Assembly (NCBI GenBank): GCA_016219425.1
Contig: JACRNB010000010.1
Coordinates: 186,001 to 250,000 of the forward strand
Direction: 5' to 3'
Length of the DNA: 64,000 bases
DNA from: Betaproteobacteria bacterium
GTDB taxonomy: Bacteria; Pseudomonadota; Gammaproteobacteria; Burkholderiales; Thiobacillaceae
Positions 19,527 through 27,806 of the stretch are shown here, piece by piece (the first letter of the stretch is position 1; every line of letters starts with the position of its first letter). The notes under the pieces were generated by a model. That model saw only the letters and a list, made by a program, of their open reading frames with translations, made no database searches and was not told the DNA's origin. The translations under genes and the position numbers were made by a program.

Positions 19527-20627
19527 ATGATCCCCGCCACCCCCCTTCCCGTCACCCTGCTCACCGGCTTTCTCGGCAGCGGCAAGACCACCCTGCTCAA
19601 CCACCTGCTGCGTCACGCGCCGCTCACCGCCGTGGTGATGAACGAATTCGGCGAGATCGGGCTGGACCACCAATTGCTGGAAGAGACCCGCGGCCCCCTG
19701 GCGCTGCTCTCGGGCGGCTGCATCTGCTGCCAGGTGCAGGGCGCGCTGGGGCCGACCCTGAAGAACCTGTGGATGGGGCGCGAAGACGGCAAGCTGCCGC
19801 CGTTCGAGCGCGTCATCATCGAGACCACCGGCATTGCCGACCCCGCCCCCATCCTCGACACCCTGCTCAACGACCGCTTCGTCGCCGCGCGCTATGCCAT
19901 GGACGGCGTGGTCACCACGGTGGATGCGGTGCTGGGCGCGCAGCAACTGGAAAGCTACCCGGAGGCCCTGCGCCAGGCCGCGGTGGCGGATCGCATCGTG
20001 CTCACCAAAACCGACTTGGCCGACCCCGCCGAGCGCCCGGAACTGGAGCGTCAACTGGACGAGATCAACCCCGCCGCGCCGCGTTTCGAGGCGGTGAAGG
20101 GGGAGCTGGACCCCGGCCTGATCCTGAACGTGGGGGCCTATGTAACGGACGCCAAGCACCCCGATGTGCTCAAGTGGCTGGCCCAGGCCCGCTACCGGCC
20201 CGCCACCGGCTCCCTGCTGGGGGTGAGGCCGGCCCCGCCGCCCAAACCGGACGCGGCCCACGCCCGCATTCACAGCTTCACCGTCACCTTCGACGAGCCG
20301 CTGGACTGGGAAGGCCTGGGCTCCGCGCTCGACATGCTCACGGTGTTCCGCGCCTCCAGCCTGCTGCGCATGAAGGCCATCATCTACATCGCCGGACGCG
20401 ACAAACCCATGGTCCTGCACGGCGTCCAGCATGTGATCTACCCGCCCGCGGAACTCCCGGCCTGGCCGGATGCAGACCGGCGCAGCCGCTTCGTCTTCAT
20501 CACCGACGGCCTGGAGCCGGAGTTCGTGCGCAAACTGCTCACCGATTTCACCCAGGCCGCCAAAGACGGCGCGCTCGACACCCACAGCGCGGCGGCCCAA
20601 CTCCTGCGGGAAGCGCGGGGCGCATAG
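19527..20627 (+). CDS. CobW/COG0523-family GTPase, probable zinc metallochaperone
   Basis: 366 residues from the ATG at [14 protein letters not shown]; an in-frame ATG ten codons earlier falls in the operator palindrome and is less likely. Walker A is GFLGSGKTT (residues 14-22), the metal-binding CxCC is Cys65-Cys68 in GGCICC, and the G-domain TKTD motif follows. The C-terminal CobW domain begins near residue 250. COG0523 members next to zinc-uptake genes are known as zinc-starvation GTPases that deliver metal to client enzymes. First gene of the zinc operon. Confidence 0.9.
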   Translation: MIPATPLPVTLLTGFLGSGKTTLLNHLLRHAPLTAVVMNEFGEIGLDHQLLEETRGPLALLSGGCICCQVQGALGPTLKNLWMGREDGKLPPFERVIIETTGIADPAPILDTLLNDRFVAARYAMDGVVTTVDAVLGAQQLESYPEALRQAAVADRIVLTKTDLADPAERPELERQLDEINPAAPRFEAVKGELDPGLILNVGAYVTDAKHPDVLKWLAQARYRPATGSLLGVRPAPPPKPDAAHARIHSFTVTFDEPLDWEGLGSALDMLTVFRASSLLRMKAIIYIAGRDKPMVLHGVQHVIYPPAELPAWPDADRRSRFVFITDGLEPEFVRKLLTDFTQAAKDGALDTHSAAAQLLREARGA

Positions 20628-20628
20628 C

Positions 20629-20943
20629 GTGAACACCGCGCCGCGCGCCGTCGCCTGGCTGCTGCTGGCTCTGGCCCTGCTGCTGGGACAGACCCTGGCG
20701 GCGGCCCACGGCATCGTCCATGCCGACCATGGGCCGGGGCAGCATCATTCCCCGCATCACCCGGACAAATCGGACCCGCTCTGCGCCGCCGCAGACCTGC
20801 TCTCGGGCGGCGTGGCCGTCTCCACCCCCTCTGCGGCCCAGGTTCCGGCGCAGGCCCACATGCCGGCGACGCGCCCCGCGCAGGCCGTCTCCATCCCGTT
20901 TCCCGGCTGGTTTTTCAGCCGCGCCCCGCCCCTCCTGAACTGA
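20629..20943 (+). CDS. Small His-rich exported protein (DUF2946-like)
   Basis: 104 residues from a GTG start one base after the CobW stop. It has an N-terminal signal sequence or anchor (AWLLLALALLLGQTLAAAHG), then a cluster of about nine histidines (HADHGPGQHHSPHH) and a single Cys; it ends SRAPPLLN. Its shape resembles DUF2946 proteins and periplasmic metal buffers. Binding of zinc in the periplasm is inferred from the histidines and the operon. The start codon choice is uncertain. Confidence 0.6.
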   Translation: MNTAPRAVAWLLLALALLLGQTLAAAHGIVHADHGPGQHHSPHHPDKSDPLCAAADLLSGGVAVSTPSAAQVPAQAHMPATRPAQAVSIPFPGWFFSRAPPLLN

Positions 20944-21003
20944 CTCCCAGCGTCCCGCAGCGCCCCCCGGCGCAAGTCGTTCCATTGTTCAGGAGTTTTT
21001 CCC

Positions 21004-22320
21004 ATGCCCCGTTTTGCCCCCCTGGCACTGGCCCTGGCCGCCAGCCTGCCCCTGCCTGCCTTCGCCGTGAGCGAAGCTGATCTGCAAACCCTGCGCGCTG
21101 AGCTGGCCCAGCTCAAGAGCGCGTACGAAACCCGCCTCAAGGATCTGGAATCCCGTCTGGCGCGAGCCGAAGAAAGGCCCGCCCCGGCGTCGAACGCCGC
21201 CACCCCGGCCCGCACTCTCAATCCCGAGATCGCCCTGGTCCTCTCCGGCGTCTACACCAACCTGACGCAGAACCCCGCCAACTACCGCATCACCGGCTTC
21301 GCGCCCGGCGGCGAGATCGGCCCCGGCAACCGGGGTTTCAACCTGTCGGAATCCGAATTGGGCCTGGCCGCCAACATCGACGAGCGTTTTCGCGGCAGCC
21401 TCACCTTCGCCCTGGCCCCGGACAACACCGTCTCGACCGAAGAGGCCTACCTCCAGACCACCGCCATGCCCCACGGACTCAGCCTCAAGGCCGGACGCTT
21501 TCTGTCCGGCATCGGCTATCTCAATGAACACCACGCCCACACCTGGGACTTCGTGGACGCCCCTCTGGCCTACCAGGCCTTCCTGGGCGGGCAGTTTGGA
21601 GACGACGGCGTGCAACTGAAATGGCTCGCACCCACCGAGCAGTTCCTGGAGTTGGGCCTGGAGATGGGCCGGGGACGCAATTTCCCCGGTACGAACCAGG
21701 ACAAGAACGGTCTGGGCTCCGGGGCGCTCTCCCTGCATACCGGCAGCGACCTGGGGCGCGACCAGAGCTGGCGCGGCGGCGTCTCCTGGCTGGCCTCTTC
21801 GCCGCGAGGCCGCACCTGGGAGGAAAACAACCTGGCCGGCGCAGCGGTGAACAACCGCTTCACCGGCCAGAGCCGCCTGTGGCTGGCGGACTTCATTTGG
21901 AAATGGCAGCCGGAAGGGCGGCGCACCAGCCTCAAGGTGCAGGGGGAATACCTGCATCGCCGCGAATCCGGCAGCCTGACCTATGACACGGCAGGCGCGG
22001 CCAGCAGCGACGTCTACCGCACCGTCCAGTCCGGCGGATATCTTCAGGGCGTGTACCAGTTTCTGCCCGCCTGGCGCATCGGCCTGCGCCAGGACTGGCT
22101 GGATACCGGGACGATCTCCCTGGGGAGCAACGCCGCCAATCTCGCCGCCCCCGCCTTTCGCCCGGCAAAAACCAGCCTGATGCTGGACTGGAATCCCAGC
22201 GAATTCAGCCGCATCCGCCTGCAATACGCGCAGGACCAATCCCGCCAGGGCCTCACCGATAACCAATTGTTCCTGCAATACCAGATGAGCCTGGGCGCTC
22301 ATCCGGCGCACGCGTACTGA
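21004..22320 (+). CDS. Outer-membrane beta-barrel protein of the zinc operon
   Basis: 438 residues. Signal peptide (MPRFAPLALALAASLPLPAF), a short coiled coil at residues 20-58 (LQTLRAELAQLKSAYETRL), then alternating beta-strand pattern through a C-terminal aromatic residue (Tyr), as in porin-type barrels. A periplasmic coiled coil ahead of a barrel is typical of trimeric porins. It lacks a TonB box or plug domain that I can see. Placed between a zinc chaperone and ZnuA, it may let zinc or a zinc chelate cross the outer membrane (inference). Confidence 0.8.
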   Translation: MPRFAPLALALAASLPLPAFAVSEADLQTLRAELAQLKSAYETRLKDLESRLARAEERPAPASNAATPARTLNPEIALVLSGVYTNLTQNPANYRITGFAPGGEIGPGNRGFNLSESELGLAANIDERFRGSLTFALAPDNTVSTEEAYLQTTAMPHGLSLKAGRFLSGIGYLNEHHAHTWDFVDAPLAYQAFLGGQFGDDGVQLKWLAPTEQFLELGLEMGRGRNFPGTNQDKNGLGSGALSLHTGSDLGRDQSWRGGVSWLASSPRGRTWEENNLAGAAVNNRFTGQSRLWLADFIWKWQPEGRRTSLKVQGEYLHRRESGSLTYDTAGAASSDVYRTVQSGGYLQGVYQFLPAWRIGLRQDWLDTGTISLGSNAANLAAPAFRPAKTSLMLDWNPSEFSRIRLQYAQDQSRQGLTDNQLFLQYQMSLGAHPAHAY

Positions 22321-22330
22321 GGAGAACGGC

Positions 22331-23203
22331 ATGAAAACCCTGTTGACCCTGCTGTTCCTGGCCTGGGCCTGGCCGGCTCAGGCGGCGCTCCAGATCTTCG
22401 CCTGCGAGCCGGAATGGGCCGCCCTGGTGCGCGAACTGGCGGGCGAGCGCGTCCGCGTGTTCACCGCCACCCGCGCGTCGCAAGACCCGCACCACGTCCA
22501 GGCCCGGCCCAGCCTCACCGCCGCCATGCGCAATGCTGATCTGGTCGTATGCACCGGCGCGGAGCTGGAGGCGGGCTGGCTGCCCCTGCTGCTGCGCCAG
22601 GCGGGGAGCAAACCGGTGTTCGAGGCCGCCGCGCAGGTTCCCCTGCTGGAGATTCCCGCGCGCCTGGACCGGGCCGACGGCGACGTGCACGCCGCCGGCA
22701 ACCCGCACATCCAGACCGACCCGCGCCACTTCCTGCCCATCGCCGCCGCCCTGAGTCGGCGTCTGGCCGAACTGGAGCCGGAGCGCGCCCAGGACTACCG
22801 CGCGCGCCACGCCGACTTCGCCGCGCGCTGGCAGGCCGCCCTGCAACGCTGGGAGCGCCAGGCCGCGCCCCTGAACGGCGTCGCCATCGTGGTGCAGCAC
22901 AAGGGCTTTCCCTATATGGAAAGGTGGCTGGGCCTGAAACAGGTGGCGGTGCTGGAGCCCAGGCCCGGCGTGGAACCCGGCGCCGCCCATCTGGCCAAGG
23001 TGCTGGAACAGGTGCAGCGCCAACCGCCCCGGTTGATCCTGCGCGCCGCCTACCAGGAGGGCCGCGCCTCCGAATGGCTGGCGCAACGGACGGGTCTGGC
23101 GGTGGTCGCACTGCCCTACACCGTGGGCGGCAGCGAGGCGGCGCAAGACCTGTTCAGCCTGTTCGACGACACCCTGACGCGCCTGCTGGCGGCGCTGAAG
23201 TAA
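22331..23203 (+). CDS. znuA: Zinc ABC transporter substrate-binding protein (ZnuA-like)
   Basis: Periplasmic cluster 9 metal-binding protein, 290 residues, with a signal peptide ending near PAQAA. Candidate metal ligands are His54/His55 in DPHHVQ, His126 in GNPHIQ and His190 in VVQHKGF. It lacks the long His/Asp-rich loop of enterobacterial ZnuA. GAGGAG precedes the ATG; it is 10 bases after the barrel gene. Expected to hand zinc to the permease encoded downstream. Manganese specificity cannot be excluded, but the CobW neighbour favours zinc. Confidence 0.88.
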   Translation: MKTLLTLLFLAWAWPAQAALQIFACEPEWAALVRELAGERVRVFTATRASQDPHHVQARPSLTAAMRNADLVVCTGAELEAGWLPLLLRQAGSKPVFEAAAQVPLLEIPARLDRADGDVHAAGNPHIQTDPRHFLPIAAALSRRLAELEPERAQDYRARHADFAARWQAALQRWERQAAPLNGVAIVVQHKGFPYMERWLGLKQVAVLEPRPGVEPGAAHLAKVLEQVQRQPPRLILRAAYQEGRASEWLAQRTGLAVVALPYTVGGSEAAQDLFSLFDDTLTRLLAALK

Positions 23204-23206
23204 ACC

Positions 23207-23263
23207 GTAGCGCCGGCATCCCTGCCGGCTCTTGCGCATTGCCGGCAGGGATGCCGGCGCTAC
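23207..23263. repeat. Long perfect palindrome (GTAGCGCCGGCATCCCTGCC type)
   Basis: Arms of about 22 bases, GTAGCGCCGGCATCCCTGCC in the left one, enclose an 13-base loop. It starts 4 bases after the znuA stop and ends 14 bases before the permease start. It belongs to the common 'CGGCATCCCTGCCG' dispersed palindromes. It occupies the place where the ATPase gene of a znuACB operon would be. Confidence 0.85.
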
Positions 23264-23276
23264 AAAAGGCCGTTTC

Positions 23277-24035
23277 ATGAACCTCTCCGCCCTGGACCCC
23301 GCCCTGCTCCTGCCGCCGTTTCTGGCGGGTCTCTTGATCCTCGCCACCCACGTCCCTCTGGGGCGTGAGGTGCTGGCTCGCGGCATCGTCTTCATTGATC
23401 TGGCCATCGCCCAGATCGCCGCCCTGGGCGTGCTGGCGGCCCAGGTCTGGCTGCACCAGCCCGGCCCCCTCCAGGTCCAGGCCGCCGCCGCCGGGGCCGC
23501 CCTGCTGGGGGCGCTGGCACTGACCTGGACGGAACGCCGCTGGCCCGAGGTGCAGGAGGCCGTCATCGGCGTCGCCTTCGTGCTGGCTTCCAGCCTGGGC
23601 CTGCTCCTGCTGGCGGGAAACCCCCACGGCGGCGAACACCTGCATGACCTGCTGGCGGGGCAGTTGTTGTGGGTGACGCCGCCCGCCCTGGGCTGGCTGG
23701 CGCTGGTCACGGCGGCCCTGGCGGCGGGGTTGGCCCTTTCCCTCCCCCGGCGGGGGGCGTCACCAGGACGTCTGGGCTTCTACGCCCTGTTCGCCCTGGC
23801 GGTCACCGCCTCGGTGCAGATCGCCGGGGTCTATCTCGTGTTCGCCAGCCTCATCGTGCCCGCCCTGGCCACCCGGAGACTGACGGCCAGGGCGGCGCTG
23901 GTGCGGGGCGGAGTTCTGGGCGCGGCGGGCTACGCCCTGGGCCTGACAGCCTCCGCCCTGTTCGACCTGCCTGCCGGAGCGACCATCGTCTGCTTTCTGG
24001 CGCTATCCGGCCTGACGCTGCTCCGGCTCCGGTGA
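23277..24035 (+). CDS. znuB: Zinc ABC transporter permease (ZnuB-like, ABC-3 family)
   Basis: 252 residues with about seven or eight membrane helices; the ABC-3 signatures are DLAIAQIAALGVL near residue 38 and SVQIAGVYLVFASLIVPA near residue 180. The start is ATG at MNLSALDPALL; the ribosome site is weak (AAAAGG). It should form the membrane channel for the ZnuA-like protein. No ATP-binding subunit is encoded in this operon or elsewhere in the window, so one must be supplied in trans if the system works. Confidence 0.88.
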   Translation: MNLSALDPALLLPPFLAGLLILATHVPLGREVLARGIVFIDLAIAQIAALGVLAAQVWLHQPGPLQVQAAAAGAALLGALALTWTERRWPEVQEAVIGVAFVLASSLGLLLLAGNPHGGEHLHDLLAGQLLWVTPPALGWLALVTAALAAGLALSLPRRGASPGRLGFYALFALAVTASVQIAGVYLVFASLIVPALATRRLTARAALVRGGVLGAAGYALGLTASALFDLPAGATIVCFLALSGLTLLRLR

Positions 24036-24094
24036 GGCGCGTGCAGTGACATACTTGCGCCCGTCCCTCCACTTCCCCCCGGCGCACGGCAGAC

Positions 24095-24745
24095 ATGAAC
24101 ATCACCCCTGAACAGATCGACGAATTCCTCAAGCTCAACCCCGATTTCTTCCAGAACCATGTGGAACTCCTGGCGGACATCAAGGTGCCCCACCCCCACA
24201 GCGGCCAGACCATCTCCCTGGGAGAGCGGCAGGTGCTGTTGCTGCGGGAGAAGGCGGGCAACCTGGAGGCCAAGCTGCGCGAGTTCATCCAGTTTGCGGA
24301 AGAGAACGACTCCATCGGCGACAAGCTGCACAAGCTGTCCCTGGGCCTGATGCGGGCGCGCAGCCTGGAGGCGGCCCTGCAATCGCTCTACCTTTCCCTG
24401 TCCGACAGCTTCGCCGTACCCCATGCCACGGTGCGCATCTGGACTGAGGAGGAGGGCCTGGATATCCCCGAGTTCACCCGCGTCAGCCCGGATATCCGCG
24501 TACTGGCCGCCGGCCTTTCGCAGCCGCAATGCGGACCCGATGCGCCGGACGAGGTGCGCGCCTGGTTCGGCGAATCCGGCGCCCATCTGCGCTCCTTCGC
24601 CATTACTCCCCTGAACGACGGACGCGCCGAAGGGGTGCTGGTGCTGGCCTCGGAAGACCCCAAGCGCTTCTTCCCCGAGATGGGCACCTTGTACCTGAGC
24701 TGGCTCGGGCAACTCACCGGCGCGGGCATTTCCCGCTTCGTCTGA
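24095..24745 (+). CDS. DUF484 family protein (GAF-like)
   Basis: 216 residues. N-terminal segment ITPEQIDEFLKLNPDFFQNH is diagnostic of DUF484, followed by VPHPHSGQTISLGERQVLLLREK, a short coiled coil, and a GAF-like domain (residues about 85-215). The function is unknown; in most proteobacteria it is encoded between dapF and xerC, and the same link to xerC (4 bases) is kept here although dapF is 4.7 kb away. Confidence 0.92.
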   Translation: MNITPEQIDEFLKLNPDFFQNHVELLADIKVPHPHSGQTISLGERQVLLLREKAGNLEAKLREFIQFAEENDSIGDKLHKLSLGLMRARSLEAALQSLYLSLSDSFAVPHATVRIWTEEEGLDIPEFTRVSPDIRVLAAGLSQPQCGPDAPDEVRAWFGESGAHLRSFAITPLNDGRAEGVLVLASEDPKRFFPEMGTLYLSWLGQLTGAGISRFV

Positions 24746-24749
24746 CCCC

Positions 24750-25640
24750 ATGGCCGAACCGGGGCCGCTTTCCGTCGCCGCCGACGCCTTTCTGGCCCAT
24801 CTGCGGGCGCGCAACTACAGCCCCGCCACCCTGGAGAGTTACGCCCTGGACATGGCCCGCCTGAAGAGCCGGGTGGGCGAGGCGGCGGCGGATTCCCTGA
24901 CTTCCCATGACATCCGCCGCGCCCTGGCCGGGCTGCATGCCCAGGGCCTGGCCCCGAGAACCCTGGCGCGCTGTCTTTCGGCCTGGCGCAGCCTGTTCCA
25001 CTTTCTCGCGCGCCAGGACCAGGTGCGCGCCAACCCCTGCCTGGGCCTGCGTCCGCCCAGGGGGGAGAAACGCCTGCCCAACACCCTGTCGGTGGACGAG
25101 ATGGCGCAATTGCTGGATGCGCCGGGGGATGAGATCTGGCAGGTGCGGGACGCCGCCATGTTCGAGTTGATGTATTCCTCCGGCCTGCGCCGCGCCGAGG
25201 TGGTGGGGCTGGATCTGGGGGATGTGAGCCTGGATGAGGCGGAGGTGCGGGTCACCGGCAAGGGCTCCAAGGCGCGCATCGTGCCCGTCGGCGCCAAGGC
25301 GATGGCGGCGATCCGCCGCTGGCGGGCCGTCCGGGACGCCGTGGCGCGGGATGAAAAGGCCCTGTTCCTGGGCATTCGCGGCGGGCGCATCACGGCATCG
25401 GCGCTGGCCAGGGCGCTGAAGCAACTGGCGATCCGGCATGGCGTGAGCGCCCATGTACACCCCCATGCCCTGCGCCACTCCTTCGCCAGCCATGTGCTGC
25501 AATCGTCCGGAGACCTGCGCGCGGTGCAGGAGATGCTGGGCCACGCCAGCCTGTCCACCACCCAGGTCTACACCCACCTGGATTTTCAGCATCTGGCCAA
25601 GGTCTACGACCAGACCCACCCGCGCGCGAAGAAGAAATAA
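24750..25640 (+). CDS. xerC: Tyrosine recombinase XerC
   Basis: Resolves chromosome dimers at dif together with XerD. It has 296 residues: an N-terminal SAM-like core-binding domain (residues 10-90) and a catalytic domain. The active-site set is complete: Arg147 (SSGLRRAE), Lys171 (TGKGSK), His239 and Arg242 (HPHALRH), His265 (MLGHAS) and nucleophile Tyr274 (TQVYTH). It follows DUF484 after 4 bases. A duplicated repeat block lies immediately after its stop. Confidence 0.96.
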   Translation: MAEPGPLSVAADAFLAHLRARNYSPATLESYALDMARLKSRVGEAAADSLTSHDIRRALAGLHAQGLAPRTLARCLSAWRSLFHFLARQDQVRANPCLGLRPPRGEKRLPNTLSVDEMAQLLDAPGDEIWQVRDAAMFELMYSSGLRRAEVVGLDLGDVSLDEAEVRVTGKGSKARIVPVGAKAMAAIRRWRAVRDAVARDEKALFLGIRGGRITASALARALKQLAIRHGVSAHVHPHALRHSFASHVLQSSGDLRAVQEMLGHASLSTTQVYTHLDFQHLAKVYDQTHPRAKKK

Positions 25641-25814
25641 CGCCCCACCCCGGAAATAACGCGACGCTCGTGTAGGAGCCCGGCTATTGCCGGGCGATGA
25701 GCCGCATACACGAGCGCAGGGGGATCGCCCGGCGCAGCCGGGCTCCTACGCACTACGCCCCGCCCCGGAAAGAACGCGACGCTCTTGTAGGAGCCCGGCT
25801 ATTGCCGGGCGATG
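25641..25814. repeat. Tandemly duplicated block containing the GTAGGAGCCCGGCT palindrome
   Basis: A 115-base unit starts right after the xerC stop (CGCCCCACCCCGGAAATAAC, then a complete palindrome at 25671-25749). The unit begins again at 25756 with a few substitutions and contains only the left palindrome arm (25786-25814) before the convergent kinase gene. It shows that the repeat has been copied together with flanking DNA. Confidence 0.88.
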
Positions 25815-25819
25815 AGCGG

Positions 25820-27526
25820 CTACAGCAGGGTTTCCTGCCATAGGGTGAAGCACACCTCGCCATCGCCGTTGCGCGACAGTTCCAGGCGGTAGCCCAGTCC
25901 GCGCGCCTGCTTGGCGGCCTGGTAAAGGCCGATGCCGAGACCGTCATGGCTGGAGACCGGCGAGTGGAACATCTTCTCCACCACCACGCCGGGGGCGGCC
26001 TCGCCGGTGTCGCACACGATCAGTGTGGGCACCGGGGTGGTGACCAGTTCCACGCCGATGTGGATGTCCGGTTCCGACAGGCGTTTGCGCAGGGCGTTCT
26101 GCACCAGGTTGTCGGCCACGCTGTCGAACAACTCGTGCGGCAGCCACACCGCCGAATTCATGTCGTCCACCTCGAACGACAAGCCCTCCCGGCCATAACG
26201 GCTTTTCAGGTTGCGCCACCATTCCCGCGCCAGGATGTGGTTGCGGTCGGCGGCGCGCTCGGGCGACTTGAGCTTGTCCAGGGTGATCTCCAGCCGCTTC
26301 GCCATCTGCGGCAGTTGCCGCTGCATCAGGTTTTGCAGCGACTGGGCCTGATCCGGCGTGCTGTGTTCGGCGGCGGAGCACAGGGTCTTGAGCGACTGGA
26401 GCATGTTTTTGACGTCGTGGGTCAGGCGCGAGCCGGTCTCGTACACGGCCTGGCTGTAGGCGTTGGCCTGCATCTCGCGCTCGCGGATCTTGGCGGAATA
26501 GAAATAGCCCATGACCTCCGCCAGCATGCGCAGATGCAGGGCGAAGGCGGGGTTGATGGCGGAGTCGGTGAAGAAGGTGATCTCCACCCCGGCCTGGGTG
26601 AAGGTGATCATGTGGGCGCTGGGTTGCCCCAGTTCGCCGCGGGAATGCAGGCTGCGCCAGCCCACGCCGGTGGACCAGGGCAGGTGGATGAAGCCGTTCA
26701 TGGCCCGCTCCAGAAAGCGTTCCGGTTCCGGTTCCGCCTCCGCCGCCTGGGAGAGTTCCGTAAGCCACTCTTCCAGCGGCAGCCCCATGGACAGCACATA
26801 GCGGGAAAACAGGTTCTTCAATCCGGTGGTGGCGCCGCGCGGTTGCCATAACCACACCACGATCATGAGGGCCAGGAGCAGGGTGGCGACGCTGACCAGC
26901 ACCCCCATGGGGTAGCTGGTCTGGAGCAGATGCATGGCGGCATAGCTGCCCAGCACCAGTTCGCCGATCAACAGGGCGAACAGCAGGGTGTAGAGCAGGT
27001 CCACCATGCCGAGCTTGCGGTTGACCTCGGAGGGCGTCAGCAGGGCCATCCACAGGGGCAGCAGGAGGATGACGTCACGCCAGGGCTGGATGCCGTCCGC
27101 GCCATGGTTCGACAGCACTCCGACCCCCAGCGGCAGCAGCCAGAGGAACAGCACCAGCAGGAGATAGGCCACGGCGAGCCAGAGGGAAAGCCTTTGGCGG
27201 GGATCGCGCACCCCCATGGCGCCGGCCCCAAGCAGGCCGGCCAGGAGTACGCACCAGAGCGAGATGGCCCAGAGGTGGTCCCAGACCGCCAGAAGGATGC
27301 CCACCGCCAATACGCCCAGAACCCGCGGCCAGGTCAGCTGCTGCTGGCTGCGGAACACCGGCTGCCAGAGCAGGAACACGCCGTAGTGGGCCAGGGCCAG
27401 GGCCTGGCCCCAGAGATGCCCGTGCCCCCAGACAAAGGCCGCATGCAGCAGCGCCAGCATCAGGGCCATCAGCCGATTGCCCTGACGGTCCAGCATCTTC
27501 AGGAAAGGCTCGGAGGTGGGGATCAT
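25820..27526 (-). CDS. Membrane-bound sensor histidine kinase, orphan
   Basis: 568 residues. The N-terminal half has about eight or nine hydrophobic helices (residues 15-245); then comes a linker and a kinase core. The phosphoacceptor is probably His in SRLTHDVKNMLQSL, the N-box is DNLVQNALRKR and the G-box is DGLGIGLYQAA. The layout, a multi-helix sensor with a GAF-like middle part and a short kinase core, recalls PrsK of the PEP-CTERM regulon, but the H-box differs and I cannot assign it. No response regulator is adjacent. Confidence 0.82.
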   Translation of the reverse strand: MIPTSEPFLKMLDRQGNRLMALMLALLHAAFVWGHGHLWGQALALAHYGVFLLWQPVFRSQQQLTWPRVLGVLAVGILLAVWDHLWAISLWCVLLAGLLGAGAMGVRDPRQRLSLWLAVAYLLLVLFLWLLPLGVGVLSNHGADGIQPWRDVILLLPLWMALLTPSEVNRKLGMVDLLYTLLFALLIGELVLGSYAAMHLLQTSYPMGVLVSVATLLLALMIVVWLWQPRGATTGLKNLFSRYVLSMGLPLEEWLTELSQAAEAEPEPERFLERAMNGFIHLPWSTGVGWRSLHSRGELGQPSAHMITFTQAGVEITFFTDSAINPAFALHLRMLAEVMGYFYSAKIREREMQANAYSQAVYETGSRLTHDVKNMLQSLKTLCSAAEHSTPDQAQSLQNLMQRQLPQMAKRLEITLDKLKSPERAADRNHILAREWWRNLKSRYGREGLSFEVDDMNSAVWLPHELFDSVADNLVQNALRKRLSEPDIHIGVELVTTPVPTLIVCDTGEAAPGVVVEKMFHSPVSSHDGLGIGLYQAAKQARGLGYRLELSRNGDGEVCFTLWQETLL

Positions 27527-27665
27527 CGGTGCAAGCGGGTCATTGGGCGGCGGTCTTCATGGCTCGACATTGTCGATGAAAGATCGGCAGGCGCCGGGGC
27601 TTTCGCCGGGAAAAAGGTTCTGCAAGCCGGGTTTTCACGGGTTCGCTTTTTGCTTGCACGGGGGC

Positions 27666-27806
27666 ATGGTCAGAAAACACGGCATCACCTTGTTCCAACT
27701 CGCGCTTCTCCTGGTGGCGGCGGGGCTGCTGCTGGCCGCGTTCTTCTGTTACGCGGAGTGGACGCCGGGCCTGTCGGCGGGCGCTGCCGGGTTCATGCGC
27801 CGTTGA
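27666..27806 (+). CDS. Possible small single-helix membrane protein
   Basis: 46 codons: a basic N-terminus (MVRKHG), one hydrophobic helix (FQLALLLVAAGLLLAAFFCY) and a short tail. It lies in the space upstream of the kinase and overlaps the end of the antiporter gene tail-to-tail by 14 bases. No strong ribosome site. Plausible but unsupported by homology I can name. Confidence 0.35.
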   Translation: MVRKHGITLFQLALLLVAAGLLLAAFFCYAEWTPGLSAGAAGFMRR

